In this document: one piece after another, positions 33,404 through 44,088 of the stretch
Layout of the letters: every line of letters starts with the position of its first letter
Numbering within the stretch: position 1 is the stretch's first letter
Source: Winslowiella toletana
Lineage (GTDB): Bacteria > Pseudomonadota > Gammaproteobacteria > Enterobacterales > Enterobacteriaceae
Direction of reading: 5' to 3'
Length of the DNA: 64,000 nucleotides
NCBI RefSeq assembly: GCF_032164335.1
Contig: NZ_CP134152.1
Coordinates: 4,712,001-4,776,000, forward strand
Made by a program: the position numbers and the translations under genes
Notes under the pieces: generated by a model
What the model was told of the DNA's origin: nothing
The model's database searches: none
The model's input: only the letters and a program-made list of their open reading frames with translations

Positions 33404-34138
33404 ATGTTTGCAAGTCAGGAAGGTAAGTCCATCCCGCAGGTCACTTTTCATACGCGTCAGGGCGATCGCTGGATCGACGTTACAACTGATGAGCTGTTTA
33501 AAGATAAAACGGTAATCGTGTTTTCACTGCCAGGTGCATTTACCCCGACCTGTTCGTCGAGCCACCTGCCACGCTATAACGAGCTGTCCAGCGTATTCGC
33601 TCAGCACGGCGTCGACAGCATTCTGTGCGTTTCGGTGAATGACACCTTCGTGATGAACGCGTGGAAAGCCGATCAGCATGCCAACAACATCACCTTTATT
33701 CCTGATGGCAACGGTGACTTTACCCGTGGCATGGAGATGCTGGTTGAGAAAGCCGATCTCGGATTTGGCCCGCGCTCATGGCGTTATTCAATGCTGGTGC
33801 GTAACGGTGTGGTAGAGAAGATGTTTGTTGAACCAAACAAACCGGGTGACCCGTTTGAAGTTTCCGATGCGGATACCATGCTGCGCTACCTGGCACCAGA
33901 ATTTAAAGTGCAGGAATCAGTGTCACTGTTTACTAAACCCGGTTGTCCGTTCTGCACCAAAGCGAAACAGATGCTGCTGGACCGGGGCATTCAGTACGAA
34001 GAGATCGTGCTGGGTCAGGATGCCACCACCGTCAGCCTGCGCGCCGTAACCGGCCGCGCCACCGTACCACAGGTGTTTATTGGCGGTCGCCATATTGGTG
34101 GTAGTGACGATCTGGAGCAGTTCTTCGCCACTGCATAA
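33404..34138 (+). CDS. Hybrid peroxiredoxin-glutaredoxin (Prx5-Grx fusion)
   Basis: A glutathione-dependent peroxidase with the electron donor fused on. The first ~165 residues are a Prx5-type peroxiredoxin with the peroxidatic cysteine at C50 in PGAFTPTCS. The last ~75 residues are a glutaredoxin with CPFC at 181-184, the cis-proline in TVPQVFI and the GSH-binding GGSDDL. The family is known from Haemophilus, Vibrio, Yersinia and Serratia, usually beside oxyR, and is missing in E. coli K-12. At 244 residues it matches the family. It should reduce H2O2 and organic peroxides with GSH and complement catalase and AhpCF. A hairpin follows the stop. Confidence 0.94.
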   Translation: MFASQEGKSIPQVTFHTRQGDRWIDVTTDELFKDKTVIVFSLPGAFTPTCSSSHLPRYNELSSVFAQHGVDSILCVSVNDTFVMNAWKADQHANNITFIPDGNGDFTRGMEMLVEKADLGFGPRSWRYSMLVRNGVVEKMFVEPNKPGDPFEVSDADTMLRYLAPEFKVQESVSLFTKPGCPFCTKAKQMLLDRGIQYEEIVLGQDATTVSLRAVTGRATVPQVFIGGRHIGGSDDLEQFFATA

Positions 34139-34146
34139 CAGATAGC

Positions 34147-34174
34147 TTAAGGGAGCCTTTTACGGCTCCCTTCT
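34147..34174. terminator. Bidirectional hairpin between prx-grx and argH
   Basis: The arms AAGGGAGCC (34149-34157) and GGCTCCCTT (34164-34172) form a 9-bp stem. T-runs are short, and it can serve both converging genes. Confidence 0.75.
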
Positions 34175-34183
34175 GTTATGCGC

Positions 34184-35557
34184 TTAGCCTAAACGTTGTT
34201 TCGCTTCAGTAATCGCCAGGGCAACCTGATGCGGAGAGACGCCACCTTTGGCATTACGCTGATCGAGGCAGGATTGCAGCGCAAGGTACGGATAGACATC
34301 ATCGCCAATCACGCTGCTGAATTTCTGCAAATCAGCCAGTTTCAGTGCTTCCAGCGCCACACCCTGTTGAATCGCTTCCACTACCGCTTCACCGACAATA
34401 TGGTGCGCTTCACGGAATGGCACGCCTTTACCAACCAGATAATCCGCCAGTTCAGTCGCATTAGCATAACCCTGCTCCGCCGCTTCCTGGCAACGTGGAC
34501 GCTTCACCTGAATGCCATCCAGCACCAGCGCCGCCATATGCAGACAGTCGGACCAGGTATCGAGCGCATCAAACAGCCCTTCTTTGTCTTCCTGCATATC
34601 TTTGTTATAAGCCAGCGGCAGACCTTTCAGCGTCATCATCATGCCGGTCAGTGCGCCCTGTACGCGGCCACATTTACCGCGAATCAGCTCCAGCGCATCC
34701 GGATTCTTCTTCTGTGGCATCAGCGAGGAGCCGGACGTCACACGGTCGGACAGCTCAACAAAGCCGGCCTCACCGGTATTGAAGAAAATCAGATCTTCAG
34801 CGAAACGCGACAGGTGCACCATGCCGATTGAGGCATTGGAGAGAAGCTCTAACACGTGGTCGCGGTCGGAAACGGTATCCAGACTGTTACGGGTTGCCGA
34901 CGCAAAGCCTAACCAGCCCGCCAGCTGCTCACGATCGATTTCATAGGCGGTACCGGCCAACGCACCACAGCCCAGTGGGCTGACGTCAAGGCGCTTCAGG
35001 GTGTCCTGCAGGCGGCTCTCATCACGCGCCAGCATCTCAACATACGCCAGACACCAGTGAGCAAAGGTAACCGGCTGCGCGCGTTGCAGATGGGTATAAC
35101 CAGGCATCACGGCATCCTGATTAGCTTCGGCAGTGGCGACCAGCGCCTGCTGCAGCTGACGCGTGGCGCTCAGCAATTCGCTGACCTCGGTTTTACACCA
35201 GAGCTTCAGGTCGGTAGCGACCTGATCGTTACGGCTACGGCCAGTGTGGAGTTTCTTACCCAGCGCGCCGACTTTATCGATTAAACGCCCTTCCACCCAG
35301 CTGTGAATATCTTCTGCATCGCTTTCGAGAATCTGCTGCGGATTCGCACGCACTTCTTCCAGCAACACGGTTAATGCCTGTTCTAACTGCTGCTGTTCGT
35401 CCTCGGTCAGCACGTTAACCGTTACCAGCGCTTTGGACCAGGCGACGGAACCGACAATATCCTGTTCTGCCAGACGATAGTCGAAGCGCAGCGAGTCGTT
35501 GAAAAGCTTGAAACGTTGATCTGCTGCCTGAGTAAACCGTCCACCCCAAAGTGCCAT
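34184..35557 (-). CDS. argH: Argininosuccinate lyase
   Basis: The last step of arginine synthesis: argininosuccinate to arginine and fumarate. At 457 residues it is identical in length to E. coli ArgH. The fumarase/aspartase superfamily signature [12 protein letters not shown] is near 278-289, and [14 protein letters not shown] near 106-119. It is the last gene of argCBGH, 81 bases after argG, with a GC-rich hairpin in between. Confidence 0.98.
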   Translation of the reverse strand: MALWGGRFTQAADQRFKLFNDSLRFDYRLAEQDIVGSVAWSKALVTVNVLTEDEQQQLEQALTVLLEEVRANPQQILESDAEDIHSWVEGRLIDKVGALGKKLHTGRSRNDQVATDLKLWCKTEVSELLSATRQLQQALVATAEANQDAVMPGYTHLQRAQPVTFAHWCLAYVEMLARDESRLQDTLKRLDVSPLGCGALAGTAYEIDREQLAGWLGFASATRNSLDTVSDRDHVLELLSNASIGMVHLSRFAEDLIFFNTGEAGFVELSDRVTSGSSLMPQKKNPDALELIRGKCGRVQGALTGMMMTLKGLPLAYNKDMQEDKEGLFDALDTWSDCLHMAALVLDGIQVKRPRCQEAAEQGYANATELADYLVGKGVPFREAHHIVGEAVVEAIQQGVALEALKLADLQKFSSVIGDDVYPYLALQSCLDQRNAKGGVSPHQVALAITEAKQRLG

Positions 35558-35603
35558 GTTATTGCTCCGTTTGATAAAAATGAATAGGTATTGCCATTAA
35601 GAC

Positions 35604-35623
35604 GGGCGGCGAAAACGCCGCCC
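35604..35623 (-). other. Intercistronic hairpin between argG and argH
   Basis: The arms GGGCGGCG (35604-35611) and CGCCGCCC (35616-35623) form an 8-bp GC stem with a four-base loop. No T-run follows on the minus strand, so it may set mRNA stability or partial read-through between argG and argH rather than terminate. Confidence 0.55.
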
Positions 35624-35638
35624 ACTACAGAGTTCGAA

Positions 35639-36853
35639 TTATTTCTTTTCGTTCAGTGCACGGATGCGTGAAGAGAGCGAGAACAGACGGATAAAGCCGC
35701 CCGCGTGACGGTGGTCATATACTTCGTCTTCGCCAAAAGTCGCAAACTCTTCAGAGTACAGGCTGTTCGGCGATTTTTTCTGAATCGCAGTCACCTGGCC
35801 TTTGTACAGTTGCAGAACCACTTCACCGTTCACTTCTTCAGCCAGTGCTTCAGCGGAAGCCTGCAGGGATTTACGCAGTGGCGCGAACCAGCGGCCATCG
35901 TATACTACGTAAGACATTTCCAGGCCCAGCTGCTCACGCCATTTGAAGCTGTCGCGATCCAGAACCAGCTGCTCAACCGCGCGCAGGGCGTTGACCATAA
36001 TGGTGCCGCCAGGCGTTTCGTAGCAACCGCGGGATTTGATACCCACCAGACGGTTTTCCACGATATCAATACGACCCACGCCGTGTTTGGCACCGATCAC
36101 ATTCAGTTTTTCCAGGCACTGGAACGGGCTAAGTGCTTCGCCGTTTACCGCCACTACACAGCCTTTTTCGACTTTGATGGTGACCTGCTCAGGCTGATCC
36201 GGTGCTTCCAGCGGATCAACGGTCCAGACCCAGCAATCTTTGTTTGGTGCATTCCACGGGCTTTCCAGCACGCCACCCTCGGTCGAGATGTGCCAGGCGT
36301 TTTCATCACGGCTATAGATTTTTTCCAGTGACGCGGTGGTCGGGATGTTACGCTCTTTCAGGTAATCCAGCAGGGCTTCACGGGAACGCAGGTTCCACTC
36401 ACGCCATGGAGCCACAACTTTCAGCTGGGGTGCCAGCGCGGTGTAGGTGGTTTCAAAACGCACCTGGTCGTTACCTTTGCCGGTCGCGCCGTGGCACAGT
36501 GCATCAGCACCCACTTTCAGTGCCAGCTCAACCTGGGCTTTAGCAATGATTGGACGCGCCATTGAAGTACCCAGCAAATAAGTGCCTTCGTACAGCGCAC
36601 CGGTTTGCAGCACCGGATAGACGTAATCGCGGATAAACTCTTCACGCAGATCGACTACATGGCACTCGGATGCGCCCGACTGCAGCGCTTTTTGCTCAAC
36701 GCCTTCCAGATCGCCACGCTCCTGACCGATATCGGCAACAAATGCGACCACTTCGCAGTCGCCGTAATTCTCTTTCAGCCATGGAATGATTGCTGAGGTA
36801 TCCAGACCGCCGGAGTAAGCCAGAACGATTTTCTTAATGCCTTGGTTTTGCAT
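35639..36853 (-). CDS. argG: Argininosuccinate synthase
   Basis: ATP-dependent condensation of citrulline and aspartate. The 404-residue product has the N-type ATP pyrophosphatase P-loop AYSGGLDTS (about 12-20) and the motif [13 protein letters not shown] near 118-130. This is the common short ArgG subtype of about 400 residues, not the ~447-residue enzyme of E. coli K-12, which is encoded far from argCBH. Here it is inside the arginine operon, 30 bases after argB and before argH, as in Yersinia, Serratia and Vibrio. It should be under the same ArgR control as argC. Confidence 0.97.
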   Translation of the reverse strand: MQNQGIKKIVLAYSGGLDTSAIIPWLKENYGDCEVVAFVADIGQERGDLEGVEQKALQSGASECHVVDLREEFIRDYVYPVLQTGALYEGTYLLGTSMARPIIAKAQVELALKVGADALCHGATGKGNDQVRFETTYTALAPQLKVVAPWREWNLRSREALLDYLKERNIPTTASLEKIYSRDENAWHISTEGGVLESPWNAPNKDCWVWTVDPLEAPDQPEQVTIKVEKGCVVAVNGEALSPFQCLEKLNVIGAKHGVGRIDIVENRLVGIKSRGCYETPGGTIMVNALRAVEQLVLDRDSFKWREQLGLEMSYVVYDGRWFAPLRKSLQASAEALAEEVNGEVVLQLYKGQVTAIQKKSPNSLYSEEFATFGEDEVYDHRHAGGFIRLFSLSSRIRALNEKK

Positions 36854-36883
36854 CTTTTAATCCTTGAATATAAAAACGTTTCG

Positions 36884-37660
36884 TTATGCGAGAATCCGGG
36901 TGCCAATGGACACACCGTTAAATAAAGTTGGCAACTGTTCAGCGTTACGCCAGCTGGCGATATCGACCGGACGTCCCAGCGTACGGGCAGCATCGAGAGC
37001 GGCGTTAACTTTAACAATCATGCCATCGGTAATAATGCCCTGCGCAATCAGCTGCTCGGCTTTCGCGGCGGTCATCTCTTCGATGCGCTGACCTTTGCCA
37101 TCCAGAATACCGCTGACGTCAGAGAGCAGAATCAGGTCAGCACCGAGCGTGGCAGCCAGCGCCGTCGCCGCCTGGTCAGCATTGACGTTCATCAGTTCGC
37201 CAGCATCAGTAATGCCAATTGAGCTCACTACCGGCAAGAAATTAGCCGCCAGCAGGGTATTAATTAACACCGGGGAACCTGGCGTCGCATTACCAACATG
37301 CCCCAGTGATTCATCAAGTTGCGTCACGTTAACGCTATTGCCGTCACCGAGACACAGGCCAACAGCATTGATAGCATATTTCTTCGCCCACGCCAGCAGC
37401 GTTTTGTTGGCGGTTCCTGCCAGCGCACCGGTGATGATGTCGATCTGATCGGCAGGCGTCACCCGCAGGCCATTTTTCTTCTGAACCGGCAGCGCCAGTT
37501 TCTTCATCAGTTCATCCACCAGACAGCCACCGCCATGCACGATTAACAGCGGACGCTGGTGAGATTCACGATAAGTCACCAGCGCGTCAAACAGTCGCGC
37601 CAGCGCCTCTTCACTGTCCAGTAACACACCGCCCAGTTTGATAATGAGTGGATTGGTCAT
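36884..37660 (-). CDS. argB: Acetylglutamate kinase
   Basis: Phosphorylates N-acetylglutamate in the second step of arginine synthesis. The 258-residue amino-acid-kinase fold has [15 protein letters not shown] at the N-terminus and the glycine loop [13 protein letters not shown] near 40-52. The short N-terminus, as in E. coli, indicates the arginine-insensitive dimeric form. It starts 20 bases after argC. Confidence 0.97.
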   Translation of the reverse strand: MTNPLIIKLGGVLLDSEEALARLFDALVTYRESHQRPLLIVHGGGCLVDELMKKLALPVQKKNGLRVTPADQIDIITGALAGTANKTLLAWAKKYAINAVGLCLGDGNSVNVTQLDESLGHVGNATPGSPVLINTLLAANFLPVVSSIGITDAGELMNVNADQAATALAATLGADLILLSDVSGILDGKGQRIEEMTAAKAEQLIAQGIITDGMIVKVNAALDAARTLGRPVDIASWRNAEQLPTLFNGVSIGTRILA

Positions 37661-37680
37661 AATGTTCTCAAACTCGTCAG

Positions 37681-38685
37681 TTAAATAAGTGACAGCGTTT
37701 CAGGGAAACCGAAACGGATATTCAGACACTGCACCGCCTGCGAAGACGCGCCTTTCAGCAGGTTATCTTCCGCCGCAACGAGGATCACATGCTCGCCCTG
37801 TACGGCAAAACCAATATCGCAGAACGGCAGACCAATCACAGATTTTAGCGCTGGCAGGCTCTTGTCATGCAGACGCACCAGTGGTTTGTCGTGATAGGCG
37901 TTGTGCAACGCTTCCGCCACATCTTCACGGCTGATGCCGGCTTTCAGGCGACAGGTAATAGTTTCCAGAATACCGCGCGGGAAATTGCCCAGATGCGGGT
38001 TAAAAATTACCGGCATCCCCAGATGTTCAGCGATTTCCGGCTGATGGCGATGAGCAAACAGGTTGTAGGGTTGCAGGCTCACTTCGCAGAAACTGGTGTT
38101 AATACTGGCCTTACGACCGGCACCGCTGACGCCACTGGTGGCGTTGATCACCGGCCACTGATCGCGATTCAGCAGATCGGCTTCGATCAACGGCTTCAGC
38201 GCCAGCTGAGCCGCGGTCGGATAGCATCCCGGCACCGCAATCAGCTGCGCTTCTTTAATTCTGTCGTGCTGCCACTCGGCCAGGCCATAAACAGCTTTAT
38301 CCAGCCACTGCTGATGCTGATGGGTAAAACCGTAGTATTGGGTGTAGAAGTTCTCATCGTTTACGCGGAAAGCGCCAGAGAGATCGAACACCACACAGCC
38401 GGCTTTCAGGAATTCAGGCGCCAGGTCGTGGCTGACCTCGTGGGCGGTGGCGAGGAATACCACATCAACCTTGCCAGCATACTCGGCAGCATCACTCAGC
38501 GGCTGTAAAGGCATATCAACGATGCCTTTCAGCTGCGGATGAAGCTCGGAGAGTAATTTTCCTGCATCCGGGCTTTGCGCTGAAACCGCTAAAGCGGTTA
38601 TGTTCATATGCGGATGGCGATTCAGATAGGTCGCAAGCTCTACACCAGCATAACCGCTGGCACCAACAATCAGCGTATTCAACAT
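37681..38685 (-). CDS. argC: N-acetyl-gamma-glutamyl-phosphate reductase
   Basis: NADPH-dependent reduction of acetylglutamyl phosphate to the semialdehyde. The 334-residue product equals E. coli ArgC. The Rossmann motif [12 protein letters not shown] is at 7-18, and the catalytic cysteine is in [13 protein letters not shown] (about residue 154). It is the first gene of argCBGH and is divergent from argE over paired ARG boxes. Confidence 0.97.
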   Translation of the reverse strand: MLNTLIVGASGYAGVELATYLNRHPHMNITALAVSAQSPDAGKLLSELHPQLKGIVDMPLQPLSDAAEYAGKVDVVFLATAHEVSHDLAPEFLKAGCVVFDLSGAFRVNDENFYTQYYGFTHQHQQWLDKAVYGLAEWQHDRIKEAQLIAVPGCYPTAAQLALKPLIEADLLNRDQWPVINATSGVSGAGRKASINTSFCEVSLQPYNLFAHRHQPEIAEHLGMPVIFNPHLGNFPRGILETITCRLKAGISREDVAEALHNAYHDKPLVRLHDKSLPALKSVIGLPFCDIGFAVQGEHVILVAAEDNLLKGASSQAVQCLNIRFGFPETLSLI

Positions 38686-38806
38686 CAGGCTGTATACCTT
38701 TTTACAGTCACCAAATTCCGGGTTGCAGCCGTTTAGGCTTCTGACCCACGATGCCAGGCGTTTATTTGTTCAGGGCACATTTAACCGTTCCCTTAAGCCT
38801 GACGTT

Positions 38807-38845
38807 AATGTATTTTTATTCACTATTAATGCATGAATATTGATA
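38807..38845. promoter_or_regulatory. Paired ARG boxes (ArgR operator) between argC and argE
   Basis: Two 18-base ARG boxes separated by three bases fit the consensus wnTGAATwwwwATTCAnw. The first is 38807-38824 (TGTAT...ATTCA) and the second 38828-38845 (TGCAT...ATTGA), each with about eight of ten key positions. The geometry equals the known E. coli argECBH operator bound by the ArgR hexamer with arginine. It overlaps the divergent promoters. Confidence 0.8.
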
Positions 38846-38871
38846 CTATCCTAACCCAAGGACTGTCAACA

Positions 38872-40023
38872 GTGAAGACAAAATTACCCCCTTTTATTGA
38901 ACTATACCGCCAGTTGATCGCGATACCATCAATCAGTGCTACCGACAGCGCGCTCGATCAGAGTAATGAAACTTTAATCAATTTGCTGGCCGGTTGGTTT
39001 CGCGACCTTGGCTTCAGCGTGGAGGTTCAGCCGGTACCCGGTACTCGCCATAAATTCAATATGCTGGCGAAGAGCGGTCTCGGTGCTGGCGGCCTACTGT
39101 TAGCCGGTCACAGCGATACCGTGCCGTATGACGACGGCCGCTGGACGCGCGATCCTTTCACCCTGACCGAACACGACAATAAGCTGTACGGCCTCGGCAC
39201 CGCCGACATGAAAGGTTTCTTTGCGTTTATTCTTGATGCGTTGCGTGATGTCGATGTCTCAACGTTAACAAAACCGCTGTATATCCTCGCGACTGCCGAT
39301 GAAGAAACCACCATGGCTGGCGCGCGCTATTTCTCGGAATCCACCACGCTGCGCCCGGACTGCGCGATTATTGGTGAGCCGACGTCACTGAAGCCGGTGC
39401 GCGCGCACAAAGGCCACCTGTCACACGCTATTCGCATTGAGGGGCAATCAGGCCACTCCAGCGATCCAGGTCGTGGCGTCAATGCGATTGAACTGATGCA
39501 CGATGCGATTGGCCATTTGATGAATCTGCGTAACACGCTGAAAGAGCGCTACCATCACGATGGGTTTGCGATTCCCTATCCGACGATGAATTTCGGCCAT
39601 ATTAATGGTGGTGATGCGGCAAACCGTATCTGCGCCTGCTGCGAGCTGCATATGGATATTCGTCCGTTGCCTGGCCTGACGCTGAGCGATCTTGATGGCT
39701 TGTTAAACGAAGCGCTGGCACCGGTAAGTGAGCGCTGGCCGGGTCGCCTGACAGTAGGTGAGTTGCATCCGCCGATTCCGGGCTATGAATGTCCGCCCGA
39801 TCATCAACTGGTGCAGGTAGTCGAGAAACTGTTAGGGACGCCCACCGAAGTGGTTAACTACTGTACCGAAGCGCCGTTTATTCAACAGATTTGCCCAACG
39901 CTGGTTCTGGGTCCAGGCTCAATTAATCAGGCGCATCAGCCCGATGAATTTATCGATACGGCATTTATTAAGCCCACTCGTGAGCTAATCGCTCAGGTGG
40001 TGCATCACTTTTGCCATCACTAA
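38872..40023 (+). CDS. argE: Acetylornithine deacetylase
   Basis: Releases ornithine from N-acetylornithine, the enteric linear route. I choose GTG 38872 ([14 protein letters not shown]), preceded by AAGGA, giving 383 residues exactly as in E. coli. An in-frame ATG at 38833 lies within the second ARG box and is rejected. The M20 metallopeptidase motifs GHSDTVP (metal His/Asp), GTADMKGF and the general-base pair DEETT are present, with C-terminal [13 protein letters not shown]. It is divergent from argC. Confidence 0.96.
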   Translation: MKTKLPPFIELYRQLIAIPSISATDSALDQSNETLINLLAGWFRDLGFSVEVQPVPGTRHKFNMLAKSGLGAGGLLLAGHSDTVPYDDGRWTRDPFTLTEHDNKLYGLGTADMKGFFAFILDALRDVDVSTLTKPLYILATADEETTMAGARYFSESTTLRPDCAIIGEPTSLKPVRAHKGHLSHAIRIEGQSGHSSDPGRGVNAIELMHDAIGHLMNLRNTLKERYHHDGFAIPYPTMNFGHINGGDAANRICACCELHMDIRPLPGLTLSDLDGLLNEALAPVSERWPGRLTVGELHPPIPGYECPPDHQLVQVVEKLLGTPTEVVNYCTEAPFIQQICPTLVLGPGSINQAHQPDEFIDTAFIKPTRELIAQVVHHFCHH

Positions 40024-40267
40024 GCGACAATGGGGTAAATATCTGTAAAACCAGCCACTTGCCCCAGATTTATCCCGTGTTTAGTGATAAGAATAACTTA
40101 TCTCGCTTTGATGTAATTAAATTTCATAAATTACCGTCATTTAGCATCAGGATGCTGCTCAATTAAGTCAATTGACGAATGGATAGTTACATGGCTAGAT
40201 AAAAGACGAAGTTATGCCCGTCTGGGTGAAATAAAGTTACAAAAAATATAAGGGTGTCAGGGGTCAT

Positions 40268-42919
40268 ATGAACGAACAATATTCCGCAATGCGAAGTAAT
40301 GTCAGTATGCTCGGCAAACTGCTCGGGGATACCATCAAGGATGCTTTGGGAGAGAACATCCTCGACCGGGTGGAAACCATCCGTAAACTCTCCAAGTCAT
40401 CCCGTGCGGGAAATGACGCTCACCGTCAGGAATTGCTCAATACGCTGCAAAATCTGTCGAATGATGAACTGCTGCCGGTCGCCCGCGCGTTCAGTCAGTT
40501 TCTGAATCTGACCAATACCGCCGAGCAATACCACACTATTTCCCCGAAAGGTGAAGGCGCTAATCATCCCGAGATGCTGTCCAGATCCTTTGAGCACCTG
40601 AAACAACAGCCCAATCTGACCGAAAGCGCAATCCGTGAAGCGATCGAGTCGCTGTCACTGGAGCTGGTGCTGACTGCACACCCGACTGAAATCACCCGCC
40701 GTACTCTGATTCATAAACTGGTCGAGGTGAATACCTGCCTGAAGCAGCTCGACCATAACGATCTCTCTGATTACGATCGCGGCCAGATTATGCGCCGCCT
40801 GCGTCAGCTGGTTGCCCAGGCCTGGCACACCGATGAAATCCGTAAATATCGCCCATCACCGGTTGATGAAGCCAAATGGGGCTTTGCGGTGGTGGAAAAC
40901 AGCCTGTGGGAAGGCGTACCAAGCTTCCTGCGAGAACTGAATGAACAGGTTGAAGCATCGTTTGGCTACAAGCTGCCGGTCGACTTTGTGCCGGTGCAGT
41001 TCACCTCCTGGATGGGCGGCGACCGCGACGGTAACCCGAATGTGACCTCCGACATTACCCGCCACGTGCTGCAACTCAGCCGCTGGAAAGCCACCGACCT
41101 GTTCCTGCGTGATATTGCCGTGCTGGTTTCCGAACTGTCGATGTCTGAATGTAATGATGAAGTACGTCAACTTTGCGGTAATCCGGAAGCGCTCGAACCG
41201 TATCGCGAGATCATGAAAAACCTGCGCAGCCAGCTGACGAATACCCAGGCTTACCTCGAACGCCGCCTGAAAGGCGAACGTCCGCCGCGTCCTGCTGATC
41301 TGCTGATCTCTAACGAACAGCTGTGGGACCCGCTCTACGCTTGCTATCAGTCACTGCAAGCCTGTGGCATGGGCATCATCGCCAACGGACAGCTGCTGGA
41401 TACGATGCGCCGGGTGAAATGCTTTGGTGTGCCGCTGGTGCGTATTGATATCCGTCAGGAAAGCACCCGCCATACCGAAGCGATTGCCGAAGTGACGCGC
41501 TATCTGGGTCTCGGCGATTATGAAAGCTGGTCTGAAGCCGATAAGCAGGCTTTCCTGGTGCGTGAACTGAATTCGAAACGTCCACTGTTACCGCGCCAGT
41601 GGGAACCGAGCGCCGATACCCGTGAAGTATTGGATACCTGTCGCGTCGCGGCAGAAGCACCGAAAGGCTCTATCGCCGCTTACGTCATCTCGATGGCGAA
41701 GACGCCCTCAGATGTTCTGGCGGTTCACTTACTGTTGAAAGAAGCCGGTATCACCTATGCGATGCCGGTCGCCCCGCTGTTTGAAACCCTTGATGATTTG
41801 AATAATGCCAATGACGTCATGAGCCAGCTGTTAAACATTGACTGGTATCGCGGCTTTATTCAGGGCAAACAGATGGTGATGATTGGCTATTCTGATTCAG
41901 CGAAAGACGCCGGTGTAATGGCGGCATCATGGGCGCAGTATCAGGCTCAGGATGCGCTGATCAAAACCTGTGAGAAGGCTGGTATCGCGCTGACGCTGTT
42001 CCACGGACGTGGCGGCACCATTGGCCGCGGCGGCGCACCGGCCCATGCGGCACTGCTGTCACAACCGCCGGGTAGCCTGAAAGGCGGCCTGCGCGTGACC
42101 GAACAGGGTGAGATGATCCGCTTTAAGTATGGCTTGCCGGAAGTCACCATCTCCAGCCTTTCGCTGTATACCGGTGCGATTCTGGAGGCTAACCTGCTGC
42201 CACCGCCGGAACCGAAAAATGAGTGGTGCAGCATTATGGATCAGCTGTCGGCAGTCTCCTGCGAAATGTACCGAGGTTATGTGCGTGAAAATGAGGACTT
42301 CGTTCCTTACTTCCGCTCGGCAACGCCGGAACTGGAACTGGGCAAATTGCCACTCGGCTCACGTCCGGCGAAGCGCCGCCCAACCGGTGGCGTAGAGTCA
42401 CTGCGTGCCATTCCCTGGATCTTCGCCTGGACACAAAACCGTCTGATGCTGCCTGCCTGGCTGGGTGCCGGTGCGGCGCTGCATAAAGCGATGGAAGAAG
42501 GTCATCAGGATCAGTTGGAAGCCATGTGCCGTGACTGGCCATTCTTCTCAACTCGTCTGGGGATGCTGGAAATGGTGTTCTCTAAAGCTGATCTGTGGCT
42601 GGCAGAATATTACGATCAGCGTCTGGTGGATAAATCATTGTGGCCGCTGGGCAAACAGCTGCGCGACCAGTTGGAGTCTGATATTAAAGCGGTACTGACC
42701 ATCGCCAATGACTCACATTTGATGGAGGATCAGCCGTGGATTGCGGAATCTATCGCGCTGCGTAATGTCTACACCGACCCACTGAACGTACTGCAGGCCG
42801 AGCTGTTGCATCGTTCGCGTCAGCAGGAAGAACAAGGTAGTGAACCTGATGCCCGCGTCGAGCAGGCGCTGATGGTAACTATCGCCGGTGTCGCAGCCGG
42901 GATGCGTAACACTGGCTGA
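40268..42919 (+). CDS. ppc: Phosphoenolpyruvate carboxylase
   Basis: Anaplerotic carboxylation of PEP to oxaloacetate, activated by acetyl-CoA and fructose-1,6-bisphosphate and inhibited by aspartate. The 883-residue length equals E. coli. The catalytic histidine is in [14 protein letters not shown] (about 138), the active-site loop in [16 protein letters not shown] (about 579-594), and the conserved C-terminus is [10 protein letters not shown] bidirectional hairpin follows the stop. It is directly followed by convergent metF. Confidence 0.98.
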   Translation: MNEQYSAMRSNVSMLGKLLGDTIKDALGENILDRVETIRKLSKSSRAGNDAHRQELLNTLQNLSNDELLPVARAFSQFLNLTNTAEQYHTISPKGEGANHPEMLSRSFEHLKQQPNLTESAIREAIESLSLELVLTAHPTEITRRTLIHKLVEVNTCLKQLDHNDLSDYDRGQIMRRLRQLVAQAWHTDEIRKYRPSPVDEAKWGFAVVENSLWEGVPSFLRELNEQVEASFGYKLPVDFVPVQFTSWMGGDRDGNPNVTSDITRHVLQLSRWKATDLFLRDIAVLVSELSMSECNDEVRQLCGNPEALEPYREIMKNLRSQLTNTQAYLERRLKGERPPRPADLLISNEQLWDPLYACYQSLQACGMGIIANGQLLDTMRRVKCFGVPLVRIDIRQESTRHTEAIAEVTRYLGLGDYESWSEADKQAFLVRELNSKRPLLPRQWEPSADTREVLDTCRVAAEAPKGSIAAYVISMAKTPSDVLAVHLLLKEAGITYAMPVAPLFETLDDLNNANDVMSQLLNIDWYRGFIQGKQMVMIGYSDSAKDAGVMAASWAQYQAQDALIKTCEKAGIALTLFHGRGGTIGRGGAPAHAALLSQPPGSLKGGLRVTEQGEMIRFKYGLPEVTISSLSLYTGAILEANLLPPPEPKNEWCSIMDQLSAVSCEMYRGYVRENEDFVPYFRSATPELELGKLPLGSRPAKRRPTGGVESLRAIPWIFAWTQNRLMLPAWLGAGAALHKAMEEGHQDQLEAMCRDWPFFSTRLGMLEMVFSKADLWLAEYYDQRLVDKSLWPLGKQLRDQLESDIKAVLTIANDSHLMEDQPWIAESIALRNVYTDPLNVLQAELLHRSRQQEEQGSEPDARVEQALMVTIAGVAAGMRNTG

Positions 42920-42932
42920 CAGGCCTTAAAAT

Positions 42933-42960
42933 CCAAGGGCGGCTCTATGCCGCCCTTAAT
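42933..42960. terminator. Bidirectional terminator between ppc and metF
   Basis: The arms AAGGGCGGC (42935-42943) and GCCGCCCTT (42949-42957) form a 9-bp GC-rich stem with a TCTAT loop and A/T-rich flanks on both sides. Confidence 0.85.
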
Positions 42961-42962
42961 CT

Positions 42963-43868
<906 letters not shown>

Positions 43869-43910
43869 TTACCTCATCCATCGCTTCTTATGATTATTAC
43901 TGCGTAAGTT

Positions 43911-43942
43911 GAACATCCATACGTTTAGACGTCCAGACACTT
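43911..43942 (-). promoter_or_regulatory. MetJ operator (met boxes) upstream of metF
   Basis: Tandem 8-base met boxes resembling AGACGTCT: ATACGTTT (43919-43926), AGACGTCC (43927-43934) and AGACACTT (43935-43942), with a weaker unit before them. MetJ with S-adenosylmethionine binds such arrays cooperatively. Confidence 0.85.
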
Positions 43943-44088
43943 AAATTGAACTATCGCGATGAAATCGTCAACATAAAAATGATCAACAGGCGTGACAAAT
44001 CCTCAATCAAGGTGAAAGAGATTCAGGATGGCGGAGATTAGATGAAAATGGCCGGGATAACCGGCCACTGAAAGAAGAGTAAAAAGAA

